DNA from: JADMJV01 sp964649085
GTDB lineage: Bacteria > Vulcanimicrobiota > Xenobia > Xenobiales > JADMJV01
DNA: 64,000 nucleotides
Direction of reading: 5' to 3'
NCBI GenBank assembly: GCA_964649085.1
Contig: CAZYPN010000025.1
Coordinates: 32,815-96,814, forward strand
Position numbers and translations under genes: made by a program. Each line of letters opens with the position of its first letter. Position 1 is the first letter of the stretch. The notes below the pieces were generated by a model. That model ran no database searches and had not been told where the DNA came from. It was given only the letters and a program-made list of their open reading frames with translations. Below, in pieces: positions 16,600 to 27,000 of the stretch.

Positions 16600-18935
16600 G
16601 CACGCTCGACCCCCTGCAGAACGCTGAGCCAGCGCCCGACGACCAGCGCGCCGAAGAGCTGCTGCTGGGGCTGGCCGAGCTACCCCCGCCGGCCAGCCCC
16701 GAAGAGGCGGCCCGGGCCGACCAGCTGCTGCTGGCCTGCGCCCGCACGGCCGCGGTGCTGGACAACAACCTGCAGCTGCTGCCCCCGGCCTGGCTCGAGC
16801 GTTTCTGGGCGGTGTGCGCCGCCCACCGCCAGCAGCTGCAGCCCACCCTGCAAGCCTTACTTGAGGGGCCTTTTGCCCAACAGGCCGCTGCCCTGCTGCG
16901 GCCCGACGAACCGGCCGGCCCGGCCCCGCCCGAGGCGGCCGAGGAGCCCGAGGTGAAGCCCCAGCCGGCCATGGCCCCCGAGGCCGAGGAGCTGCCGCCC
17001 CCCGCACCCGCCCGCCAGAGCCCGGGGCAGCTGGAGCTGGACCGGCTGGTCAACCAGTGGAACGGGCTGCACAGCGAGCAGCTCGACCCCGAGCCGGTGC
17101 TGCAACGGCTCGAGGTGCTGCTGACCCAGGCCCGCCTGGGCCCCGAGGCCGACCAGCTGGCCGAAGCCGCCGCCTACCGCAAACTGCTGGTCGATTTGCG
17201 CCAGCCGCCCCACCGCCAGTTGGCCGCCCTGTTTTGGAGCCCCGCCCAGCGCAACCCCATTTTGCGCCAGCTGGGCCAGGCCCTGCGCGCCGAAGAGCGG
17301 GCCCAAGATCGCGAGCAGCTGCTAACCTGGCTGCTGGGCCTCGACCAGGCCCCCACCGCCCTGCTGGAATGGGTCGAGCTGCTGGCCAACGACGAGCGCG
17401 AAGAGCTGGTGCGCCGCCTGCGCGCCATGGACCGCAGCCCCGAGGCCGCCCGCGTGCTGCTGCGCTGGCTGCAGCTCGGCCTTCCCCACGACGCCGGCCG
17501 CCTGCTGGCCACCCTGAGCGGCCTGAAAAAGCTGTGGAAGCTGCGCGAGATCGAGCCGGCTCTAACGGCCGAGCTGGCCAGGGCCGCCGGCCAGGCCCTG
17601 CTGCGTCTGGCCGCTCAACATCGACAGGCGCTCGAGCCCAGCCTGGAGGCCCTCGAGGCTTTTGCCGACCTGGGACCGGTGCTGGCCGCCGAGCTGGCCC
17701 GGCAAACCCTGGAAAGCCCCCTGGGCCCGGCCGAGCGGGCCGAGCTGCTGGGGGCCTGGCTGCGACGCCTGCCCGGCGACGAGGGGCTGCTGCAGGTGTG
17801 CCGCTGGGCCGCAGCTCACCCGGCTCCGGAAGAGTTCTGGGCGGCCACCCTGGGCCCGGCCCCGCTGCCCGGCCAGCCCCGCCTGGGCGAGCTGTTGGGT
17901 CAGCTTTTCGCCCCCTCCGGCGCGCTGCTGTTGAGCCTGTATCAACACCACTTTCAGAGCCAGCGCAGCCGGTTGGAAAGCCACATGCAGCAGCAACGCA
18001 GCCAGCTGGCCCAATATCTCGAGCAGCGCTGGCAACCGCTGGTGGCCGGCTTTGCAGCCCTGGCCCGAGCCTGGCAAGAATCGCCCGGGCTGGCTTCCCG
18101 GCTGGCCCAGGTGCAGGCCGCCTGCCCGGCGCCCGAGCTGGCCCGGCTTTGCCCGGCGCTGTGGGAACAGCCCCCCCAACTGGCTCCGGCAGCGGCTCCG
18201 GGCCAGCCCGCCAACGGCCGCGCCGACTGGAGCTACGCCCTGGAGCAGTGGCCCCAGTGGACCGGCCTTGCCGCCCCCCAGCCCGAGCGGCTGGAGGCCT
18301 GGTTGGCCGAGCCCCACTCGGCCGAAGCGCTGGGCGAACTGACCTTTAGCTGGGCCAGCGCCCACCTGGAGGGTCAGGCGCCCGAGCACGACGTGGCCGC
18401 TTTCTGCACCTTCCTGAACAGCCTGGTGCGCCGCAGGCCCGAGGCCGAACAATGGCTACGCCACAACGTGCAGGACGCTTTGTCGATGCTGCCCTTTGCC
18501 CACGCTCTTCAAGCCGAAGCGCCCCCACCCGCCGCCGCCGACGGGGGCCAAGCCTGCCAGCGTCTGGACGAGGTGGTGGCCAGCTACCAGGCCTTGGTGG
18601 CCTTTGGCCAGCGCCTGGACCACCAGCTGGCCGGATTTCCCACGGCCCTCCGGCACGACCTCATTCGCGCACTGGGGCCCGGGCTCGACAACCTGGAACA
18701 GCATCTGTTGCCCTATTTCCAGTTCCGCCGCATGCTGGAAGAGGTGTGGGACATCCACGCCGCGGTAACCCGGCTCGACCAGCAAGTGCCCGAGGAATGG
18801 CTGGGCCAGAGGGCTCGGGTGGCCGGCGACCAGCAGGCCGAAGGGCCGCTCTATGCCAACACCCTGGGACTGTGCCTGTTGGCAGAAGAGGAAACGCGCT
18901 GGCCGGCCTACGCGTCGCCCAGGCCGCGGCAGTAG
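16596..18935 (+). CDS. Unknown 779-residue helical protein coupled to pglX
   Basis: Starts in an ATGA overlap with pglX, so it is almost certainly co-expressed with it. The protein is very rich in Leu, Ala, Gln, Glu and Pro, with no cysteine-metal site, Walker motif or membrane segment that I can see. A Pro/Glu/Ala-rich linker at about 108-150 divides a short N-terminal helical part from a long all-helical body; QQQRSQLAQYLEQRW near 470 may be a coiled coil. The last 130 residues (from QRLDEVVASYQALVAFGQRL) look like another helical unit. It does not resemble BrxD, BrxHI or any BREX component I know. It ends 28 nt inside the convergent helicase gene. A structural or adaptor role is a guess. 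Confidence 0.75.
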   Translation: MSTLDPLQNAEPAPDDQRAEELLLGLAELPPPASPEEAARADQLLLACARTAAVLDNNLQLLPPAWLERFWAVCAAHRQQLQPTLQALLEGPFAQQAAALLRPDEPAGPAPPEAAEEPEVKPQPAMAPEAEELPPPAPARQSPGQLELDRLVNQWNGLHSEQLDPEPVLQRLEVLLTQARLGPEADQLAEAAAYRKLLVDLRQPPHRQLAALFWSPAQRNPILRQLGQALRAEERAQDREQLLTWLLGLDQAPTALLEWVELLANDEREELVRRLRAMDRSPEAARVLLRWLQLGLPHDAGRLLATLSGLKKLWKLREIEPALTAELARAAGQALLRLAAQHRQALEPSLEALEAFADLGPVLAAELARQTLESPLGPAERAELLGAWLRRLPGDEGLLQVCRWAAAHPAPEEFWAATLGPAPLPGQPRLGELLGQLFAPSGALLLSLYQHHFQSQRSRLESHMQQQRSQLAQYLEQRWQPLVAGFAALARAWQESPGLASRLAQVQAACPAPELARLCPALWEQPPQLAPAAAPGQPANGRADWSYALEQWPQWTGLAAPQPERLEAWLAEPHSAEALGELTFSWASAHLEGQAPEHDVAAFCTFLNSLVRRRPEAEQWLRHNVQDALSMLPFAHALQAEAPPPAAADGGQACQRLDEVVASYQALVAFGQRLDHQLAGFPTALRHDLIRALGPGLDNLEQHLLPYFQFRRMLEEVWDIHAAVTRLDQQVPEEWLGQRARVAGDQQAEGPLYANTLGLCLLAEEETRWPAYASPRPRQ

Positions 18936-21900
18936 GCCACCCCGATCAGCTCTTCCTGGCAATATACGCGGTTGCGCTCTTCCAGCGCAGCCAGCTCGCG
19001 TTGGTAATGCTGCTCCTCGTTGTCGACAGCCGCCGACAGCATGCGCCGAATGCGCTCGTCGCTGGCGTGCTCCAGCCGCTCGCGATACTGACGCCGGCGC
19101 TTTTCCAGGGTGATGCTCAGCGAGTTGCGGCGCATCGACACCAGCCGGGCCGCCTCGACTTCCAGCTCTTTCTCGCGCAAGCTCTTTTGCAAAATGACTT
19201 CGCTGGTGGCCGCCTCGCGGGCCAGCCCAAGGCTTGAGCCCACCCGCTGCTCGGGCTGCCAGGGCCCCAGCCCGCCTTCGGACAGAGCCGCCAGCAGCGG
19301 CGCCTCGAGCTCGGGCCGAACCACCAGGCGAGGGACCTCGACCGGTAGCGCCGAGAGCAGCAACGAGCGACGATAGCCCGAGTAGGCCAGCAGGAAGAAG
19401 AACACCAGAAAGTCCTGCTGGGGCAGGCCAGGACAGAGAAAGGCCCCGGTGGGCGAAAAACGTTCCGGGTCGTCCTCTTCCAGCAGCGGGTGCTTTTTCA
19501 AGAGTTCCACCAGCGGGTGGCGCGAGGTGATCAGGCTTAGCGAGCGGTCGGACTGGGCTACCGCCGCCTCAAAAGTCACTTCGGGGTGGTGGATCAATCC
19601 GCTGAGTTTCTGCAGCAGCAACTGCTGCGAGCGCTGGCGACCCAAGTGGCTGCCCAGGGCGGCGCTCAGCGCGGCCGCGTCCTGGATACGCCATACCCCC
19701 TTGCGCCGCTGCACGGGCATAAGCCGCGCCCGCGGATGCACAGCCTCGAGCAGCCGCGAGAGAAACCTTTCCAGCTCGGCCGGTTGCAGAAAGCGACGCC
19801 CCGAGCGCACCTCGCTGACGCGCTGCAAGAAATAGGAATCGTAGCCGGCCACGCTGGCATTTTCTTGCTCGAGCTTCTGCAGGCGGCGCTCCTGACGAAT
19901 CAGGGCATCGGCCAGTGCCTCGGCGCGGCGCTGCTCTTCGGCCGGGGTCAGCTTGTATTTGAGGATGTCCTGAGTTAGCTGGCTCAACTCTTCCCCCAGA
20001 ATGGCCTCGAGGTCGCCCACCGAGCGTCGGAACAGCTCGATGCGGTCGTACAGGCGCTCGAAGATGCGCTCTTCGATGGTGCCCTCCACCGAAAAGTTGA
20101 AGATCACCACCCGGGGCGAGGCCTGGCCAATGCGATCGATGCGGCCGATGCGCTGCTCGACCACCATGGGGTTCCAGGGCATGTCGTAGTTGAACATCAC
20201 CGAGGCAAACTGAAAGTCCAACCCTTCGCCCCCCACCTCAGACGACAGCAACACGCAGGGGATCGGATCGCCGCGAAAACGGTCGACCACCTCCTGGCGC
20301 TGCTCGGGCGGCACGGCCCCGGTGAGCAGGTGGGTGCTGAACCCCTCGGCGCCCAGGCGGTCTTGTAAATACTGCAGCGTGCGCTTGAAAAACGAGAACA
20401 CCACGAAGCGCACCTGGCCTTCTTGCCGCTGTTGGCGCAGCTGCTCCAGAAAGGCCTGCCACTTGCTGTCGATCTGGCGCAGGCCCGGGTAGAGGTTCAA
20501 CAGTTGCAGCACGCTGTCGTGAAAGCGCTCATCAAGCTGGAACGAGGTGCTCATCACCTCGGGCAGATCGAGGTCGGCCAGATCTTCCTCCAGATCGCCC
20601 AGCGAGTCCGCCGCCGCCAGCACATCGCGCAAATACTGCAGCGTGGCCGGCAACGAGCTGGCCGCCTGGCGGCGCAGGGTAATCGAGGCCAGCCCGGCCC
20701 CAAAAGGCGAGCCCGCGGCCTGGAAAACGGCCCGGGCAAGCTCTTCCACCTGTCCCAGAAACTCTTGCTCGACTTCGCCCAGCCGAACCACCACCCGCAC
20801 CGGTGTGCGCTCGGCAAACTTGACATCCAGATCCACCCGCCGACTGCGCGTAAAAACATGGGCCAGCGGGCTGAGCGACAGCAACAGGCCCTCCAGGTCG
20901 ATGCGCTCGGCGCGGCTCAGTTCGGGCTGCTGCAGCCGCGAGCGCACCTGTTGAAAGGCCGGGTCCTGGGTCAGCCAGCTGTGGCCGGCGCCGCTTGCCA
21001 GGCGGGCAAATTCCAGGCGGACCTCGGCCACCGCCGTCTCGCGTGAGCGCACCAGCCGGATGCAGCGGTTGAGCACCTCTTGCGGTTGCAACAGGCCTTG
21101 CAGGTGCTCCATCGAGGGGAAACGTTGGGGGTCGAGCAAATGCAACAGGCTGAACAGGTCGTCATTGCGCAGGTGCAAAGGGGTGGCCGTCAGCAACACC
21201 AGCACCTCCGACTGCTCGGCCAGCACCTCGCCCAGGGCGTAGGACACGCTGTGGCGATTTTTCAGGCGGTGGGCCTCGTCAATGACGGTCATGTCCAGGG
21301 CCACGCGTAGGTCTCGCAGGCGGTCGCACCAGCGCTCCTGACGCAGCAGCGGCAGCGAAGCCACGGCCCGCAGCTCGGGGTCTCGACCTTCCTCATACTC
21401 TTTCAAGAACGACTCGAGCCGCTGGCTGTCGAGCACTTCGAACGGCTCGTCGAAGCGATGACGCATTTCCTGAACCCACTTGTGGATCAGCAACGCCCCC
21501 TGACACACGATCAACACCCGTTTCATGGGCACTCGAGATTTTTGCTCGGCCAGAATGAGGCCGGCCTCGATGGTTTTCCCCAGGCCCACCTCATCGGCGA
21601 TGAGAATGCGCTGGTTAGGCGAGTCGAGCAGTTTCAACAGGGGAACATACTGGTGGGGGTAAAAATCGGTGCGGCTGGCCTGGTAGGAATAGAGCAGGTC
21701 GGTCAGCGGGTTGAGCAGTTTCTTCATAGTGAGAAACGAGAGAAAGGCGTCCGGCGAGCCCCACACGTCCTGCTCGGCCCGGCTTAAAGGGTCGCCGCCC
21801 ACCCGCCGGGCCTGCAAGTCAGACTCGACAATCCATGGCTTGCGGCTGCTTTCCAGGAACACCTGATAGTAGAACTGGCCGTCGCCGCGCTGTTCCAGCC

Positions 21901-21979
21901 GCAAAATGGCCCCTGCGGTGTCGGGCTCGCTGCGCAGCGTGACTTCATCGCCCTGAGCAAAGCGGGGTTCAGTCTCCAT
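18908..21979 (-). CDS. SNF2/RapA-type DEAH helicase/translocase
   Basis: 1,023 residues from ATG 21979. After an N-terminal module of about 60 residues that reads like a small beta-barrel, the SNF2 core has IADEVGLGKTIEAG (Walker A, about 127-140), IDEAH at 233-237, LLTATPLHLRN, and in the second lobe HLLTGAVPPEQR, SEVGGEGLDFQ and QRIGRIDRIGQ (motif VI). The C-terminal third is helical with RERLEHASDERIRRM-type coiled coil. The core is closest to RapA/HepA and to DrmD of class 1 DISARM. Its start overlaps the end of the Hsp70 gene by 11 nt, so the two form an operon transcribed toward pglX. In a BREX type 2 locus a helicase (brxHI, Lhr-type) is expected; an SNF2 enzyme here is unusual. Confidence 0.85.
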   Translation of the reverse strand: METEPRFAQGDEVTLRSEPDTAGAILRLEQRGDGQFYYQVFLESSRKPWIVESDLQARRVGGDPLSRAEQDVWGSPDAFLSFLTMKKLLNPLTDLLYSYQASRTDFYPHQYVPLLKLLDSPNQRILIADEVGLGKTIEAGLILAEQKSRVPMKRVLIVCQGALLIHKWVQEMRHRFDEPFEVLDSQRLESFLKEYEEGRDPELRAVASLPLLRQERWCDRLRDLRVALDMTVIDEAHRLKNRHSVSYALGEVLAEQSEVLVLLTATPLHLRNDDLFSLLHLLDPQRFPSMEHLQGLLQPQEVLNRCIRLVRSRETAVAEVRLEFARLASGAGHSWLTQDPAFQQVRSRLQQPELSRAERIDLEGLLLSLSPLAHVFTRSRRVDLDVKFAERTPVRVVVRLGEVEQEFLGQVEELARAVFQAAGSPFGAGLASITLRRQAASSLPATLQYLRDVLAAADSLGDLEEDLADLDLPEVMSTSFQLDERFHDSVLQLLNLYPGLRQIDSKWQAFLEQLRQQRQEGQVRFVVFSFFKRTLQYLQDRLGAEGFSTHLLTGAVPPEQRQEVVDRFRGDPIPCVLLSSEVGGEGLDFQFASVMFNYDMPWNPMVVEQRIGRIDRIGQASPRVVIFNFSVEGTIEERIFERLYDRIELFRRSVGDLEAILGEELSQLTQDILKYKLTPAEEQRRAEALADALIRQERRLQKLEQENASVAGYDSYFLQRVSEVRSGRRFLQPAELERFLSRLLEAVHPRARLMPVQRRKGVWRIQDAAALSAALGSHLGRQRSQQLLLQKLSGLIHHPEVTFEAAVAQSDRSLSLITSRHPLVELLKKHPLLEEDDPERFSPTGAFLCPGLPQQDFLVFFFLLAYSGYRRSLLLSALPVEVPRLVVRPELEAPLLAALSEGGLGPWQPEQRVGSSLGLAREAATSEVILQKSLREKELEVEAARLVSMRRNSLSITLEKRRRQYRERLEHASDERIRRMLSAAVDNEEQHYQRELAALEERNRVYCQEELIGVAYCRGLGDA

Positions 21980-23918
21980 GCTGAAGCACCTGACGCAGCT
22001 GTTCGGTAAACAGGTTGTCTTTCAGGCTGTCCTGGTAGCGGCCGCCGCGCTCGGCCACTCGACACTGGCTGGCCTTCAGGGTAAACCGCGAGCTTCTGGA
22101 GCGGTCCGACCCGGTGCGCAACTGATAGCTACTCAGGTCGGGAGTGGCTTCCGTTACGGCCTGCCAGCTGCCGGAGTGGCGAATTTCCAAAACGGTTCCC
22201 GACAGCGACGGATCGCTGGCCACCACGATCTGGTCGCCGAGCCCCGGGCGCAAACACGGCAGCGGGGGCGAACAGGGACCCCCAAAAGACAGCCGGCTTT
22301 CGTCATCGGCCAGCAGCTGTTGCAACTGGTCCTCATCCAGCTGCAGCGGGTCAAAGCGAACGCCCCCCACCTCGAAGACGGGCAACAGCGCCCCCTTCTC
22401 CCAGTGGCACTGGCAAAGCGGCAGCCCCGACCCCGCGGGAACATCGAGATACTGCACCAGATATTCCTTGCCCAGCGGGCCTTCCTCGTACACCGCCAGG
22501 GTAACGCCGCCCCCCAGGCCCTTCGGCAAAGCCAGGGCTTGCACGGGGCCGGCGGCCCAACCCTGACGATAGGGAGCGCCTCGGGGCATCACCTCGACGA
22601 AGGTGTCCGAGCTGGTCAGCACATACAGGGCCCGATCGGTGCGCTCGCGCACATCCTGGCGCCGGCCGTAGAGCGACAGGCCCCGGGCCACCCCCAGCAG
22701 CGCCTTTTCCACCGGCCCCCCGCGCTTGTGCTCGCTGCTGGCCGAAAAAAACTGAAAGCGCGGCTGCTCTCGCTGATGGTCGAAACACGTCCACAGCGTG
22801 CGCTGAACCGCGGGAATCAGCGACGACCCCCCGGCCGTCACCACCCGATGGATGTGGCGGTGGTCTGGAGGCAGGCTTTGGATAACCCCGGCCACGGCCT
22901 CGGCAACCCGCACGAGCAAGGGCTGAATCAGGCTCTCCAATTCGGCGCGCGTCAGCCGGAGGGGGTTCTGGCCGTAGGGGTAGCTGGCGCTTTCACAGCT
23001 CGACAGGTCTTTCTTGACGGCCTCGACATACTCGAGCAATTCCTGGTCGGCCGACCTGCCGTCGCGGGCCGAACGAACTTCATACTCGCGACGAATGCCG
23101 GCATCGCGATCGAGCAAATATTGCACCATGGCCCAGTCGATATGATGACCAGCCATGGGCAGGCCGTGCACCGCTTCGATGGCCTCGGGATGCAGCAGCC
23201 CGCCCTGAGGCTCGAAGCGCACCACGGCCAGGTCGAGGGTGCCGCCTCCGAAGTCGAACACCAGCACGCGCTCGGAGCTGCGCCCGGCCTGCACCGCCCC
23301 GCAAGCCACCGCCACCGGCTCGTAGACAAAGCGAATCTTCTGCAGCGCCTCGCGGGGCGAAGCCACCAGGCCGCTCCAAAGGCAGGCCTGCAGCAAGCGG
23401 TTGCGGCTAAAGCCGCGAAACCCCACCGGATTACCCAGCAGAATTTGCTGGGCCCGGGCCGGGCTCAGGCCCAGCTGGCCCAGGCCCTGGCGCAGCCGGG
23501 CCAGTACGGCGGCCGCGCCCAAGACGATTTCCTGGCGCGAGTAGGGCGGATTGCGCAACACCTTTTGGTGTTGATAGCGCTCGCGCTGCATTTCCAACAG
23601 GGGGTCATAGTCGTAGGTGACGTGTTGAGTAAAATCGTAATACTTCAGGCTCCAGCGGCCAAAATAGGGTTTAAAGTGTTTCAGCAACAGGCCCGGGCGC
23701 GCTTTGCGCTTGCCCTCGAACTTGAGATGGTGAACCTCCACCTGACCCAGCGACGCGGGCTCGGGTGAGACGCCCTCGGGAATGAAGGCAGCCGTGCGAA
23801 GAATGGTGTCGTAGGGCTCGTCATTGGGCGTGATGGGGATCACCTGGGGCTCGCCCTGCTGCAACACGGTCATAGACGAATGTGTGGTTCCGAAGTCGAT
23901 TCCGAGAAACAAGGGCAA
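21969..23918 (-). CDS. Hsp70/DnaK-like ATPase of the BREX-like locus
   Basis: 649 residues from ATG 23918. The nucleotide-binding domain is recognisable: phosphate 1 GIDFGTTHSS (about 6-15), phosphate 2 VFDFGGGTLDLAVV (about 220-233), a VYEPVAVACGA connect region just before it, and VTAGGSSLIPAVQ (adenosine motif). The last 220 residues do not look like the normal DnaK substrate-binding domain with its helical lid; instead there are beta-rich stretches such as GVTLAVYEEG and YLVQYLDVP, closer to the reduced domain seen in Hsp70-like proteins outside the housekeeping set. It is not dnaK: no grpE or dnaJ is near. Coupled by an 11-nt overlap to the SNF2 helicase, it probably acts with it in complex remodelling. 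Confidence 0.85.
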   Translation of the reverse strand: MPLFLGIDFGTTHSSMTVLQQGEPQVIPITPNDEPYDTILRTAAFIPEGVSPEPASLGQVEVHHLKFEGKRKARPGLLLKHFKPYFGRWSLKYYDFTQHVTYDYDPLLEMQRERYQHQKVLRNPPYSRQEIVLGAAAVLARLRQGLGQLGLSPARAQQILLGNPVGFRGFSRNRLLQACLWSGLVASPREALQKIRFVYEPVAVACGAVQAGRSSERVLVFDFGGGTLDLAVVRFEPQGGLLHPEAIEAVHGLPMAGHHIDWAMVQYLLDRDAGIRREYEVRSARDGRSADQELLEYVEAVKKDLSSCESASYPYGQNPLRLTRAELESLIQPLLVRVAEAVAGVIQSLPPDHRHIHRVVTAGGSSLIPAVQRTLWTCFDHQREQPRFQFFSASSEHKRGGPVEKALLGVARGLSLYGRRQDVRERTDRALYVLTSSDTFVEVMPRGAPYRQGWAAGPVQALALPKGLGGGVTLAVYEEGPLGKEYLVQYLDVPAGSGLPLCQCHWEKGALLPVFEVGGVRFDPLQLDEDQLQQLLADDESRLSFGGPCSPPLPCLRPGLGDQIVVASDPSLSGTVLEIRHSGSWQAVTEATPDLSSYQLRTGSDRSRSSRFTLKASQCRVAERGGRYQDSLKDNLFTEQLRQVLQHGD

Positions 23919-23973
23919 CCCTCCCTGGCGGGCCGTTTCGCTTTTCGGCCGGCCAACTCATTCTAGGCGCAGC

Positions 23974-23992
23974 CGCGACACCGCGTGTCGCG
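23974..23992. promoter_or_regulatory. Inverted repeat in the divergent hsp70/pglY control region
   Basis: CGCGACAC-CGC-GTGTCGCG is a perfect 8-bp inverted repeat with a 3-nt spacer. It lies in the 121-nt region between the divergent starts of the Hsp70-like gene (23918) and pglY (24040), where both promoters must sit, so an operator for a dimeric repressor is likely. No regulator gene is obvious in the locus. A small hairpin without function is the alternative. Confidence 0.45.
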
Positions 23993-24039
23993 CCCCTGGC
24001 GGCAGGGCCGTCCGCCCCGGGCTGAGAAGGAAGCGGGCT

Positions 24040-27000
24040 ATGTCCACGCTGCTGAAAGACCTGATCGATATCCCCGAGCGTATCTACGAAGGCGACTTTG
24101 TGTTGAAGCTCACCGAGGGCATCCGCCGCCCCGAAGATACGCTGCGCGATTATGTGGTCACGCCCCAGCTCAAGGACCAGTTCGACAACGCCCTGTCGTT
24201 TGTGGCCAGCGCCCTGAGCAGCCACCAGTCGAAGGCGGCATTTTTGCACGGCAGTTTCGGCTCGGGCAAGTCGCACTTTATGGCCGTGCTGAACCTGCTT
24301 CTGGCCGGGCATCCGCAGGCCTGGGAGCACGCCGATCTGGGCCCGATTGCGGCCCGCCACGCCGGGCTGAAACACAAAAAGTTTCTGTCGCTGGCCTTTC
24401 ATATGATCAACGCCACTTCGATGGAAAGCAAGGTGTTGGGCGGCTATGTCGAGGCCATTCGCGAGCGCCACCCCGACTGCCCCGTGCCGGCGGTGTATCA
24501 GGGCGAACAGCTTTTTGAAAATGCCCGCCAGCTGCGCCAGACCATGGGCGACGAGCCCTTTCTACAGGCCCTCAACAGCGGCCAGAAAAGCAGCGGACTG
24601 AACTGGGGCAAGGCCGCCACCGTCAGCTGGACGGCCGCCTCGGTGGACGAGGCCATGCAAGCCGCGCCCGGCGATGCCCGCCGCCAGGCTCTGGTCAGCC
24701 TGCTGCTGGAAAAGTTCTTCTCGAGCTATTCCCAGGTGCAACGCGAGGCCCAGGAAAGCTATGTGAACTTCGATCAGGGCCTGCATATCATCAGCCAGCA
24801 CGCCCGCGAGCTGGGCTACGACGCCATTTTGCTATTTCTGGACGAACTGGTGCTGTGGCTGGCCACCATGTCCAGCAATCTGCAGTTCGTGAATCAGGAG
24901 GTGCAAAAGCTGGTCAAACTGGTCGAGGCCGAACACGCCGGTCGGGCCGTGCCCATTTTGTCGCTGGTGGCTCGCCAGCGCGACCTGAAAGAGCTGATCG
25001 GCGAAAGCGCCAGCGGCTTTGAGCAGTTTAACTTTCACGACCAGATTCGCCACTTTGAAAAGCGCTTCCATATTATTCCCCTGGAAGACACCAACCTGCC
25101 CGAAATTGTCTCGCGCCGCATTTTGCGCCCCAAGAACGAAGCCGCTCGAGCCCAAATCGACGAGACCTTCGGACGCCTGCAGCTGCGCGACGACGCCCGC
25201 GAGGTGTTGCAGGATCAGTACGACCTCGAGTCGTTTCGCAAGGTCTATCCGTTCAGTCCGGCCCTGGTCGACACGCTGGTGGCGGTGTCGAGCATGCTGC
25301 AGCGCAACCGCACGGCCATTTTGATTCTCATGGAGTTGCTCATCCAACAGCGCGACGAGCTGACGCTGGGCAAGCTGATTCCCGTGGGCGACTTGTTCGA
25401 CCTGGTGGCCAGCGACTTTCAGCCCTATAGCCCCGAAGTGCGGCGCTCGTTTGAAACCGCCCGACGCCTGCTGGAAGAGCGCTTCAAACCGCTCATTCTG
25501 GAGGCCAGTCCCTCGAACACGCCGACCACCGACCTGCGCCTGTTCAAAACCGTGTTGCTGGCGGCGCTGGTGCCCCAGGTGCGGGCCCTGCGCCAGCTCA
25601 CGCCCCGCAAGCTGACGGCCCTGAACCACGGCACCATCAAGTCGCAAATCCCCGGCCAGGAGGCCGGGCTGGCGCTGAAGCGACTGCAGAGCTGGCAAAC
25701 CAACATCAACGAGCTGCGGGTCGACCCCGAAACCCAGGAAATCACCCTCAACCTGACCACCGTCGACCTGGAGCGCATTTTAGAGCCGGTGCGCTCGCAA
25801 GACAGCCCGGGCCACCGCAAACGCTACCTGCGCGAGCTGCTCTTTGGCATGATGAAAATCAGCCAGAGCGACCAGGGCCAGCTCAGCCACAGCCACAAGC
25901 TGCTGTGGCGGGGCACCTGGCGTTCCTTTGAAATTCTCTACATGAACGTGCGCGAGCAGGCCGACCTGCGCGGCTTTCAGGCCGGCGACGTGCCCCGGCT
26001 CATTCTGGACTATCCCTTTGACGAAGAGAGCTGCAGCCCCAAGAACGACCTGGATCGGTTGCAGAGCTATCGCGACACCTATGGCGAAGACACGCGCACG
26101 CTGGTGTGGCTGCCGCGCTTTTTGTCGCGCAAAATCATGGCCGATCTGGGTCGGCTGTTGATGGTCGAGCACATTCTGACGGGCGAGCGCCTGCAGCAAT
26201 ACACCTCCCACCTGTCCCTGCAGGACCGTCCCCAGGCCCGCATGCTGCTGGAGAACCAGCGCTCGGGGCTGCGTGCGGCCCTGCAGAAGGCGCTGGAAAT
26301 GGCCTATGGCATTCTGGACGCCGAACCCGGCTATCTGGACGAAAGTGACGCCAACCAGCTGAGCCAGGAACAAATTTTGCAGTCGCTGCACTCGGCCTTT
26401 CAGCCGCGCATGCCGGCCGCCGTCGACCTGAGTTCGGCGCTGGAAGGGCTGTTGTCTCAGGAGCTTCAGGCCCACTATCCGGCCCATCCCGAATTCCCCA
26501 CCAAAGAGCCCCTTTCGCCGGCGCTGATTCGAGCCGTATGGAAGGAGATTCAAAACGCCGCCGCCCTCGACGAGGCGCGCATGGAAGTGGCCGACCGCAA
26601 TACCCGCGACAAGCTGCGCCTGCTTGCCGAGCCGCTGCGGCTGGGGGTAATGGGGGAAACCCATTTCGTCCTGAAGGACCACTGGAAGCAGCATTTGGAA
26701 CAGGAAATGAACAAGCGCGGCCTGACCGGGGCGGTGCGCGTGGCAGACCTGTCGGCCTGGCTGGACCTGCCCCGCGCCATGGGCCTGACGCCCGCCCTGC
26801 GCTCGCTGGTGCTGCATACCTTTGCCCTGCAGACCCACCGCCAGGTGGTGCGCCACGGGTTGGCGCTTCGCGAGTTCGAGGCCGAGTTGCCGCCCGATGC
26901 CGAGCTGCGCCCCCAGCAGCTGCCCGACCCCGAGTGCTGGCAACAGGCCTGGCAGCGCACCCGCGTGGTCAGCCCCGAGCTGTATCCCATGCAGGTGTCT

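Noticed and set aside
18550..18935. GrpE-like exchange factor at the end of the 779-residue protein
   Set aside because: Helical with an LDNLEQHL stretch, but the GrpE signature and beta domain are not visible.
21978..23768. Open frame of 596 codons on the plus strand
   Set aside because: It is antisense to the Hsp70-like gene; Gln/His/Arg-rich translation without motifs, as expected from a shadow in GC-rich DNA.
21969..23918. Housekeeping dnaK
   Set aside because: C-terminal part is not a DnaK substrate-binding domain, no grpE/dnaJ nearby, and it is coupled to a helicase within a BREX-like locus.
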